Of a stretch of DNA of 64,000 nt, positions 45,351 to 55,070 are shown one piece after another; the stretch's first letter is position 1, and the number at the start of each line of letters is the position of its first letter. The stretch is from Megalonaias nervosa (Eukaryota; Mollusca; Bivalvia; Unionida; Unionidae): assembly GCA_016617855.1 (NCBI GenBank), contig JAECUM010092831.1, positions 124,001-188,000 of the forward strand, given 5' to 3'. Below the pieces are notes generated by a model. The model ran no database searches and was not told where the DNA came from. It was given only the letters and a program-made list of their open reading frames with translations. The position numbers were made by a program, and so were the translations under genes.

Positions 45351-45865
45351 GATATACATGATTAAAGATTATATATGGAAACAATTTTAGACTACATGAG
45401 GAGTTTCAAATTGGAATATCAACATGATCAGAAAACCAAGGGGAGTGAATGAGTAAAATGTTAATATATTTTATCGCTACCTGCTGCTGTTTATTGTCAT
45501 AATGTACCATAAGTCTCCCATGATAAGTTCATGCTGGATGAGAAACCAGTTGCCTCTTTTAAGAAACTTTGAGCATTTCCTACCAGCATTAAAAAAAGAA
45601 ATTTTCTTAACATTGAGAAGCCTGACTTCAAATTTAAATTAAAGAAACCACAAGCTCATGTTCTTCCTGTCTCCATTCTCCCCTTGGGCCCTCCTTACAC
45701 CCTCCATTACTTGGCTGATGATTTTGTTCAAAGTAACATATCTCTCAGAAAAATTAAACATTTCTTTGCCACAAACATATCTTTAACCATCTGTGGGCTT
45801 GGGGATGTAGAATAAGCCTAATGTACTGTTGTCAGTGTCATAAGGGGCAACTAATGGCAGCAGAA
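45351..45865. other. No gene or element recognised
   Basis: AT-rich DNA; nothing supportable. Confidence 0.4.
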
Positions 45866-46035
45866 GCCAGTGCTTGTTCAGTGGTTAGCATGCTGGACTT
45901 GAGACCAAACGGGTACAGGTTCATATTATACCATCAGATCAGTCTGTCGTTCTTTTGGCAAAGCACTTATCTCCAGTTGCCTCGGCATTAAATAACCTAC
46001 TTGTGTTGCTGTGCCATAAAGTGTAAAACCAAACC
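45866..46035 (+). mobile_element. tRNA-derived SINE-like repeat, third type
   Basis: 'cttgttcagtggttagcatg' followed by 'ctggacttgagacc' and 'gggtacaggttcat' looks like an A-box, anticodon region and B-box of a tRNA-like head. The body ends 'gctgtgccataaagtgtaaaaccaaacc'. Only one copy is seen in the window, so family status is inferred from the promoter-like boxes. Confidence 0.5.
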
Positions 46036-46204
46036 AAACTTTTAATGGCCAAGGTCAATAGGAAAATTTAAAAAAAAAAGTGTTTTGACACCTTGAATTA
46101 ATTTTGTAATGTGGAAACTACAGATTTTGATAATGTAAATGAAAGCGTTTTGTGGTTTTTTTACTGAAATTCATTATTTTCATATTAGCCAGATTGTGTT
46201 TGTG

Positions 46205-48650
46205 TTAGCTCTTCTTACTACTACTCCTGAATAGGCCAGAAGAGGTTATGGGATGGTCTTTTGTCTGTTCTCTGCTCGTCTGTTGGCAGAAATTTGTTAT
46301 TGCTACTTCTCGTAAACTACTTGAAGGATTGCAAAGACACTACACACGCATTCAGCTCATAGTCTAGTTGGTTCTAAATGAAAATGGTGCCACTTGGACA
46401 TCCAATATGGCCACCTCAGTGGACATGTTGAAAATCTTGTTATTGCTACTCCTTCTGAATGGATGGTCATATCAAGATAGGGTTTTCACAAAAAACTTAA
46501 TATGATGTCTAATTGATTCTAAATGAAAATGGAACCAATCTGATATCCAATATGGCTTTCACAGTGGCTGTTTTGAAGCTCTTGTTATTGCTACTCCTTC
46601 TAAATGAATTGTCGTATGAAAATGGGGTTTTCACAGAAAGCTGCTTATGATGACAAGCTGTCACTAAATGAAAATGGGGATAATCAGAAGTTCACTATGG
46701 CTGCCACAGTGGCCATCATGAAAGTATTGTTATAGCCACTCCTTCTGAATGAAAAGTCACATTAACATGGGATTTCACCAGAAGAATTTTTATGTGTAGT
46801 TGGTTCTCAGTAAAAATAGCGCTGATCTGGTGTCTGGTTGGTCCTAGATCAGAATAGTACTACTCAGACAGCCAGTATGGCCACATTGGTGGTTGTCTTG
46901 AAAATCTTGGTATGACTACATTTCTTGAATGTATGATCTTATAAGCAAAAGGTTTTGACTGAACAAAATTTTATGATATTTATTAATAATTGTGAACTGA
47001 CATCTGGAAAATTATAATATCACTGTTTCTCCAGATGGTTTGTCATGTTGTCATTGTGCTTTTACCATAAAACTTCTAAAGATGTCCAGATGGTACAAAA
47101 TGGAAATGGCATGCATCTCATTTCTAGTATGACCACCATGGCAGCAATCTTGAAAATATGTTATTGTTACACCTCCAGAATGGAAACGCATATTAACATG
47201 GGGTATTCGCCAGAAGACTTCATATAATATCTTTTTGGTCCTAAATTAAAATGGGCTGATCTGATGTCTAATATGGCCACTGGTAGCCATCTTGAAAATC
47301 TTGTTATTGCCATTCCTCTTTAAGGGAATTCATTTTGACTTGGTTTTCACCAATAGACTTCTTAAAATACCTAGTTTGTCCTAAATGACACTGGTACCAG
47401 TCATACATCTAGTATTGCTGACACAAAGCCTGTCTTAAAAATCTTTTTGTCACTGCTTCCCTGATTGGATAGTCATATTGACATGGGATTTTCACCAAAA
47501 GAATTCTAATAATGTCTGTTTGGTCGTAAATGACTGGTGTCCAATGGACATCCAGTATGGTCAATGTGGTAAGCAAATTTGATTTTTTAAAATATTATTA
47601 CTACATCTTCTGAATGAATGGTATTATCAACATGGGATGTTCACTTAGGACTGACGATAGTGCCAATGTGACATCCAGTATTGCAGCCACATCAGTCATC
47701 TTGAAAATCATGTTAACATTCACCTGTACATATAATCATATGAACATAAAGTTTTCATTAAAAGACGTCTTGTAATGTCTAGTTGGTTTTAACTCAACAT
47801 TTTTAGGACATTCAGTAGATTTCTTATAAAGTCAAATTGGTATGTACTGAAAATGGTGCTAAAGAGACCTTCAGATTTTTGGCTTTGTTGGCTGTCTTAT
47901 AAATCTTGTTATGGCTGTTTTATAGAGTTTATAGTTAGTGACATGTGGTTTTCACTAAAAGACTTCTTACAAAATGTAGTTGGTTCTAAGTGAAAATTGT
48001 TTCAATTAAACTTTTAAAATGTCTGCCATTTGTAGTCATATTAAAATTTTTAATAGCTATTTTTCCTGAATAGATGGTCTTTTAGAAATAGGGATTTCAC
48101 CAAGAAACTTCTTTTGATATCCAGTTGGTCCTAAATCAAAATTACCAGTCGATTGTGGCCATCTTCAAAGTAGTGTAATCACTACTGCATTTGAAGACTT
48201 GTTTATAGCAGCAAAAAGTTACACTTAAACTCATCTCATTATATGTAGTTGGTTCTAACTGAAAATGAAGCCAGTGTGATCTTGCAGAATTTGACTAATC
48301 TCATAACAGCTTCTTCTCTTTAACAAATGACCATACCGACTCAAAAGACACAAAAGCACACTTCTCTCCGGCAATATATAAGTATTCCTATATTAAAGTG
48401 ATGCTGATAAAACTTCAAAAAAATCTTTCGTATGGATACTTCTCTTGATCTGTTGGTGCTATTAACATGGAGTTTTCACTGTAAAAGTATTGCAGGAACT
48501 TGTAGCTCTGCTTCGTAAAAAAGGTTCACATCTGACCTCTGTCATGGCACCATAGTGGCCATATCAAACATCTTGTTATCACTACGTATCTTGCTTGAGT
48601 GGTAACATTAACACTGGCTTTTCACAAAATCAATTTTTGCAATATGTAAT
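46205..48650 (+). repeat. Tandem-repeat element, family A, locus 4 (longest)
   Basis: A 'ctcctgaataggccagaagaggttatgggatggtc' head at 46225 and 'ctcgtaaactacttgaaggattgcaaagacactacacacgcattcagctc' lead-in, then about 15 diverged units. Spacing of the landmark 'ttattgctactcc' near 46441, 46586 and 46731 gives a 145 bp period. Divergence increases toward the right end. The ORF at 47045-47227 lies within a unit and is not a gene. Confidence 0.9.
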
Positions 48651-49097
48651 TGTTTTTTATGAAAATGGTACAGAATCGTGACCAGCATCATGGCCAGACT
48701 TTTGTGAAGGCGTTTTGAAACCCAGAAACATTTGACCATGGAATCAAATGAATTTAAATCATTGCCTAGTGTGTACAGTTCTTGCAAAATCCTTCTAATG
48801 CAGATTAAGTGAATCTAATAATATTTTTAAATTTCCTATTGCAGCATAGATTGATGGCACACAATCTCATAAATATGCATGCCAGAACATAAGCCTTTTT
48901 GGTGTGTATAAGAATACATTGCAGTTGAGTTTGTACTGGTCTGCAGATAGCACTTTTTTATCCAGTTGAAACTGCTTAAGAAAAACTACATATGCAGCAC
49001 CTACATTGTTATGTAACAGTAATTTAGTGTGGCACTGGTATGGCGGTGTGTCACTTCAACCAGACAAGTGCCCATTCTTGTATGGATTTTGGGTATA

Positions 49098-51151
49098 CAC
49101 CACTCCCTTGATAACTTGCGCCCGGATAACTCACGAACCCACTTATAACGCGGTGTCTGGCATGGCTCCCGATTTTTTTTCCAAAGAAAATATATTTTAA
49201 AATGTGCTGAACGTGAAAAAAATTGTGATAAGAATTGGTAAATTGGTAAACTAAACCTTGATACATAGCTCGTTTTATCATCGGAAATGATGATTATTGC
49301 CCGTAAAGATAGAATCCATATTGTGAAATTTGTAAGTTCTAATAAGATATCACATATTATGTTTGGGTTTTTTTTGAGAGAAATAGTTGTCAATACACTG
49401 TAAATAAACAGTCTGGTGAAACAGCGATCAACAAAAAATTCTGGTAAATGCTAACAGGTGGCAACAGAGAATGAAATAAACACCAATTAAATGTCTTGCT
49501 ATGTGAAATTCACATTCTAATCCTTTAATTTAGATTCAATGTAAACACTATAATCACAACATATTCTCTTCTATGAAAACATGAAAAGAGTCAATCGACC
49601 ATCACATCGAAACCCATGAGTACTGCTGTGAAAACCTAATTACATGCCGGCTTTGTTTTGATCAACAACTTGGGGAAGTGTTTGTTGCATTAAAAAAAAT
49701 CAAGTAAAAGAGACCTGTGTTGTTGTATCACTTTGAATATGTCTTTTGTATCAAATCAAGCGAGGGAAGTACAATTAAAAAAAATTCAAAGGCATGCCAA
49801 TAGCAGCATAAGTTCTTGTGGTCATTACCATTCTCAAAATTCATTTTATTTGACCAATCGAAAATGGTTTCACATTTTTATGTACTTAACATCATTAAAG
49901 TATATAATATCAGTAATGTATCCTAATCATTTGTAAATGTGACCATGGAGAGCAAAGGAAGTAAGCGAAAGGTGTACTCAGTGACTGAAAAGCTGTGCAT
50001 CATAGATAGGGTTCATAATGGCAAAGCGAGATCCAACGTTTGCAGTGAACTAAAAAATTGCTGAGTTGACATTTAGAGGTTGGCGTAAGGATTAGCAGAA
50101 ACTTCAGGATTATTTACATGATGTTGATTCAAATAATGGGATCAAACGAAAACGAGCACGGACTGCAGACGATACTGAATTAAATGATGCTGTGTATGCA
50201 TGGTTCACACAGCAACGTGAACAAGGTGTTCCCATCTCTGGAACAATTCTCAAGGCCCAAGCAGAAAAAATGGCAAAAAGTATGGAGAACGAATCTCATT
50301 TTAGGGCAAGCCATGGATGGCTTTGGAGATTCCAGCGCCGACATAGAATTAAACAAAATTCATTGTCGGGAGAGATATGCTTAGTGAATCAGGATGCCGC
50401 ATGTAATTATCCATACCAGCTCAGAGAGATAATCATCCGTGAACAATACACAGAGGCAGCAGAGAAATCAAAGAGTAACACAAAAAAAATTAACAGATGT
50501 TTTCAAAATGTGAAGTGATATTTGTCAAACGTGTCACAAACTGCAAGTATTATTGTGTTCTAATTTACGTTGTTTTAAATTTTTAGACCCATTAAATTCA
50601 TGTTGGTAATGGTTAACCCTTGTGAATTTTTTTTTTTTTTTCATTTTACTTCTACTGCAATCAAATCTACCTATTGTTCAATCAACGTTGTTTTTACGAA
50701 ATGAGTGTCGATCTTTTGTATTAAAAAAAGTCTACTTTGGATCAAACATTAAAACTAGAATTTATCCAATTCAACACAAAAATTAGTGATGTAGTACACA
50801 GTGTGCGAAGTTGTACATGTGTTAAGCAAACGGAAACCACGTGGAATAATGTTTTGATGATCTCCTCAATATACTGTAAGTTATCCTGAAATTAATGTTA
50901 CTCTGTGAGGAAAAAAAGTAAACAAAGTACACTGCTATGAAGAGATATTTATTCACAGTTAATCTTAGCACAATTATTAATTGAGTATTCAACACTGTAA
51001 CATGCCAACCCACGCACCCCCTTTTGCCTCTACGTCGATCCCTTTGTTAGTTTTGATGTTTGTTATAGGTCCCTTGATAACTCGCACCCTTGCTTATAAT
51101 GCGGTCGATGTTTTTGGACCCCGTTGTGCGCAAGTTATCGAGGGAGTGGTG
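49098..51151 (+). mobile_element. Tigger/pogo-like DNA transposon, internally deleted
   Basis: The left end CACCACTCCCTTGATAACTT and the reverse complement of the right end CACCACTCCCTCGATAACTT (continuing GCGC) form ~25 bp inverted repeats with one mismatch. Both are flanked by TA (49096-49097 and 51152-51153), the target site of the Tc1/mariner-pogo group. Subterminal 'gataactcgc' and 'cttataacgcggt' motifs repeat at both ends. Inside is the DNA-binding half of a pogo-type transposase. The DDE catalytic half is not found between 50520 and 51000, so this copy is non-autonomous. Confidence 0.92.
49945..50518 (+). pseudogene. Pogo/Tigger transposase, DNA-binding half
   Basis: ATG at 49945 opens a Psq-type helix-turn-helix: 'SKRKVYSVTEKLCIIDRVHN'. 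This frame stops at a TGA at 50062-50064, and another stop follows within 50 bp. From about 50100 a second frame carries a CENP-B-type helix-turn-helix: 'DAVYAWFTQQREQGVPISGT', then 'FRASHGWLWRFQRRHRI'. In complete Tigger transposases a DDE domain of ~200 residues follows; here the frame ends at 50518 after a Lys/Ser-rich stretch. The two DNA-binding domains would bind the inverted ends. Broken and truncated, so inactive. Confidence 0.88.
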
Positions 51152-51153
51152 TA

Positions 51154-52465
51154 TTTGCATCAGAATGGCTAAAATAACTTCTGAAATTAATATAAGCCAT
51201 GATTTGGAGCAAATAGAAATTATTCATTTTGTTCAGTAGTGTACTTGTTTTGTGATCATTGTCGATTCTGATTACACTAACAATAAGATTATAGACTGGC
51301 CATAGTAATATAAATTTTGGCTTATTTAGATCTGTATTGATGGAAGCTATCAACTCCAATTAAGGTAAACAAAGATACAGTTGATAATAGTTTCCAGTAG
51401 CATAGTCAGTAGATGAACAAGTGGTTGTGGGAAGGGTGGGTGGATGGAATCCACAAGTGTATTACTATTCGGTTCAATCAATTCATGCACAGCCACACTA
51501 CTGGAATTGGTCTCTCCAACAGGAAATTTGCAGTCAGTATTAGTTTTTATGTAATATATGATTGACACTATCGATAATTGAATAATATGAATATAAAATT
51601 AAGGAAATTAAACAGAAGATTGACATTATCTGCTAAATAATATTGTTGCAGAATTATTCAGACCCAGTTTAATTTTCATTTCCATTTCAACCAGGCTAAT
51701 GACAGTAATCTTGTAATTAAGGCTGGCTAAAATTCCCAATTTCTAATATCAGTGCTGGGTTTTTTTCTTCATTTAATGAAATTGGATTGATGGTGTAATG
51801 AAAGATAGAATTGGTCTAAAAGCTAAATGTAATTTATATCGGTGTTTCATACTGCACCAATAAAACTTGAATGTCATTCTATAATTGTGCAGTGGTACTA
51901 ATAATCCAGAGTCCAGTGCACTTGTCACAAGTGACACATCCATCACTGACATAGTTCAAAATTTTGAGTGTGATGAACTTTTAACATTAAATGAACAATG
52001 AAATTTTGCTTTTTTAATGTTTTGCTGTTCATGCATGTGGTCCCGTTTATACTTAAAGTAGCTTGATCTGTTATTCTTTGATGATTCCTGTCATGACATT
52101 ACCGATAGCAACTTTAATTCATGTTTTGGGTGAAATTCGTTTTGAAGTATTATGGCTGAACTGCAACTAACCATCTGTAAAACATCATAACAATGAAGTA
52201 CAGACTAAATATGAAACTTTTATTAGAGTTTGTGTTCACTGATAACCTGTGAGTATTTGCTAATATCATCCATTCAATTACCACTTGTGATGCCTATGAA
52301 CGTCCAGTACCCAAAATTGTTTTTAAGTTCTACTATTTTATTTGAAATTGTTTGGTTGTTAGTTCTGCTTTTTAATTGCCAAGTATGGAAACTGAAATTT
52401 CACTGAGAACCTGTTTTCAGGATCTTGTATGTTCTAATTCAATGTGTCCAACTTATGTGCTGTTT
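51154..52465. other. No gene or element recognised
   Basis: AT-rich, unique-looking DNA between the Tigger-like element and the next SINE. I see no exon. Confidence 0.45.
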
Positions 52466-52475
52466 ACATAAAGTT

Positions 52476-52724
52476 TGGGGCCCTGAGTGGCCGAGTGGTC
52501 TAAAGCACTCTCCATTACGGATCACTACCATCTCACCTCTGTCTGCGTGGGTTCGAGTCTAGGATTCGGCAAATGTGGATACGTGAGAAAGCTTGCCAGT
52601 AGCTTCTCGTGGGTCGGTGGTTCTTTCCGGGGATTTCCCAGTTTCTTCCTCCACCATTAATACTGGCCGCCATGTATAGCCTATCGTGTGCTGAAAAATG
52701 GTGTTAAGCCCCACAACAACAACA
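52476..52724 (+). mobile_element. tRNA-headed SINE, well preserved, with 10 bp TSD
   Basis: Near-identical to the copy at 43897: 'ggggccctgagtggccgagt', 'ggtctaaagcactctcc', B-box 'gggttcgagtct', same body, (CAA)n tail. The direct repeat ACATAAAGTT flanks it at 52466-52475 and 52725-52734. Low divergence from the 43897 and 53009 copies suggests recent activity of the family. Confidence 0.97.
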
Positions 52725-52734
52725 ACATAAAGTT

Positions 52735-52995
52735 CATTTCAAGATCACATACCTTGGCTAAAGGTCAAGGTCATTGAAACCAGTTGGTCAGTAATCTCCA
52801 GTCAAGCATGCCCTACTAGTGGCTACATAGAGGACTGTTAAACAGAGGGAAGGTGTATAATGTGTTACTTACCTTACACTTGTTGCCTCCTGTACACATA
52901 CTGTTGAAACTTGGCAGGGGTACAGCTTGACAAGTATTAAATCCCTATTGCAAAAATAGGTCACAGTTTCCCATATTTTATGCATTACGGACTTG
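52735..52995. repeat. Family D and C repeat fragments between SINEs
   Basis: 'ccttggctaaaggtcaaggtcattgaaacc' is family D. 'actgttgaaacttggcaggg' and 'gcaaaaataggtcacag' belong to family C, as at 3390-3460. Confidence 0.55.
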
Positions 52996-53008
52996 TGTTA
53001 ATTTTGTT

Positions 53009-53260
53009 GTTGTTGTTGTTGTTATAGGGTTTAATGCCATTTTTCAGCACAAAATAGGCTATACATGGCGGCCAGTATTAATGGTGGAGGAAGAACCCGG
53101 GAGAACCCGGAAAGAACCACTGACCCACGAGAAGCTACCGGCAAGCTTTCTCACATAACCACATTGGCCGAGCCCGAGACTCAAACCCACGCAGACAGAG
53201 GTGAGATGGCAGTGATCCGTAACGGAGAGTGCTTTAGACCACTCGGCCACTCGAGGCCCC
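53009..53260 (-). mobile_element. tRNA-headed SINE, inverted, with 13 bp TSD
   Basis: The reverse complement begins 'ggggcctcgagtggccgagt' and shares the full head and body with the 52476 copy. The direct repeat TGTTAATTTTGTT flanks it at 52996-53008 and 53261-53273. The tail is the (GTT)n run at its left edge. It forms an inverted pair with 52476-52724 at a spacing of ~285 bp. The ORFs on both strands here are SINE sequence only. Confidence 0.97.
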
Positions 53261-53273
53261 TGTTAATTTTGTT

Positions 53274-53735
53274 TTAATGATGAATGCATGAATCATTAAA
53301 CTTGATGAATTTTTTTTACATCTCTCCTAGTACCACAACCATACAACTATGTCACTGAACCCTACTTTGAATATTTTACCAGCATAAGTTAATTTTTTGC
53401 ATTTAGTTCATGACTATATAGGTTTTTGCATGCTAAGCACATGCACATACTATTCTGTGTAGAACCATGAATTTTTTATGAAGTGATGCATTCTGATCAC
53501 CACTGTTCTGTCATTTCTTTGGGTGATAATAGCCCATATTGTATGCTTCACTGACTTGGTTTCAGTTCTGTATTTTGAGGCACTCTCCATGTTTGAATAA
53601 TGAAATTCATGTTGATATGCAACAGAAAAGCTCATTGTGACCAATATTTCATCTTCTGACTTTGGTTAAGTTTTGGCATGTTATATGCATGCTACCTGAC
53701 CAAGAATTATGTAACTGTCCAGTCTGAATGGGTTT
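53274..53735. repeat. Dispersed repeat family C, third locus
   Basis: 'tagtaccacaaccatacaac', 'catttagttcatgactatat' and 'ggttttggcatgttatatgcatg'-type blocks match 2680-3650 and 4905-5070. Confidence 0.55.
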
Positions 53736-53845
53736 ATTCTGTCCAAGTATATTCCTCTCATACTAATTATTTATAAAAATCTTTTTTTTTTCTTTATTCT
53801 GTCCAAGTATATTCCTCTCATACTAATTATTTATAAAAATCATTT
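53736..53845. repeat. 60 bp direct duplication with T-runs
   Basis: 'tctgtccaagtatattcctc' through 'atttataaaaatc' occurs twice, 60 bp apart, each copy followed by a T-run. Confidence 0.9.
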
Positions 53846-54143
53846 TTTTTTTCCAAAACACCTTACTTCAGAATTTCACCCAATCACACTATTATTTCCA
53901 CTCTGCTGTTTTTATAAATTAATTATAAAATTGACAACAAGCAGGCTTTCTACCTCGAAATTCATAATATTTAATGGATGGGCATTTCTGTTAAAGTTGG
54001 ATGGTGTAGTTTTATTTAATGAGTTCCCCAGATAAATCCTGGAGGATGATAATAAAGGTTAGTTGTTTCTTACTAGTATCTTTTTTTTATTAATTCGGGT
54101 CTTGGTGTCTCATTGTTCGAAAGATTTTTAATTTAATATACAG

Positions 54144-54344
54144 CAGGGATCGGCAACTTATTTTACATGCGTGCCACTTTTTTCCAGATTAATTACAAAA
54201 TTAGCGAGAGCGTGCCACCAGTAAGAGAGTAACACTGCCACCAGTAAGAGAGTAACACTGTTAAAATTGAGAATTTTGGCTGCCCTTCACATGCCACACA
54301 AAACCTCTTGACCTGCCAAGCGTGAAGTAGGTTGCTGACCCCTG
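54144..54344. mobile_element. hAT-type MITE with 8 bp TSD
   Basis: The ends CAGGGATCGGCAACTT and (reverse complement) CAGGGGTCAGCAACCT are inverted repeats of the kind typical of hAT transposons, followed by 'gcgtgccac'/'gcttggcag' subterminal matches. The flanks 'atatacag' (54136-54143) and 'acatacag' (54345-54352) form an 8 bp target duplication with one mismatch, the size expected for hAT. A 23 bp internal unit ('gccaccagtaagagagtaac') is duplicated. No coding capacity. It lies ~170 bp upstream of the nuclear receptor exon. Confidence 0.93.
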
Positions 54345-54504
54345 ACATACAGTATAACCTATATTATAACACTTTTTGTATGACATATATTATGGCATCA
54401 TTTGTATAACATACATTATAACATGGTTTGCTAGCAAGACATATTATACTGGCTGAATCTTAAAGCAGTTACAGTTGAAGAGTATTTTTATGTGGATTAT
54501 GTCT

Positions 54505-54511
54505 TTTTCAG
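54505..54511 (+). promoter_or_regulatory. Splice acceptor of the nuclear receptor exon
   Basis: 'tttttcag' directly before the exon; the pyrimidine tract is short (about 8 bases). Confidence 0.75.
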
Positions 54512-54627
54512 GAATGTCACCCAAATCTTCTTCATCTAGTACTCACAACAGTAATCTCAAATGTCTAGTGTGTGGGGACAAATCATCAGGAATCCACTAT
54601 GGGGTATTGGCCTGTGAGGGATGCAAG
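54512..54627 (+). CDS. Nuclear receptor exon: first zinc finger of the DNA-binding domain
   Basis: Nuclear receptors are ligand-regulated or constitutive transcription factors whose two C4 zinc fingers bind hormone response elements. This exon encodes a Ser-rich stretch ([14 protein letters not shown]), then the first finger. The four cysteines are spaced C-x2-C-x13-C-x2-C, and the sequence [19 protein letters not shown] ends in the P-box that reads the DNA half-site. The acceptor 'gtctttttcag' (AG at 54510-54511) and donor 'AAG|GTAAAC' after 54627 bound it. An intron right after CEGCK is a known position in NR1-group genes. The KSSGIHYGV text is closest to ROR/HR3 (NR1F) in my recollection, but the finger alone cannot prove the subfamily. 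The exon begins with a split codon (GA), or translation could start at the ATG at 54514. The second finger and ligand-binding domain are not visible downstream. Confidence 0.92.
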
Positions 54628-54633
54628 GTAAAC
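54628..54633 (+). promoter_or_regulatory. Splice donor of the nuclear receptor exon
   Basis: GTAAAC directly after the AAG (Lys) codon of the P-box. Read-through would add unrelated residues and reach a stop near 54729. Confidence 0.85.
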
Positions 54634-55070
54634 CTAATCCCCTTTTTCTGGCCACTAATATTGGAACACTTTCTTATTGAGTATGTTGATTTCCACCATG
54701 TGAGACAAAACTTTTGTGGATATTCTTAAAGGATGCAGTTTATATGAAAGCTTTGATGCTTTTGGAGGCTTTTACGTTTTGTTTACCAGTATCAGTTTTT
54801 TATATTCTATAAGTCTTTTTGCATAATCTAAATCTTTAATCTTTTATTTAGAGGAGTATATGTTTCCTTCAGTTCAGAAGATTTTATTATATTAAGATGA
54901 GCAGTTTATAGCTCTACATGTCATAGATCAGAAGACCTTATAGGATGATCTTTTGTCCATCATCTGTCATCCTTCATGTGTCCGTCCATTAGCACAACTT
55001 TTGTATGAGTACTCCTCTTAAGCTACTAGGAGCATTGCTGTGAAATGTTAGACACATTCATCCCTTGGTC

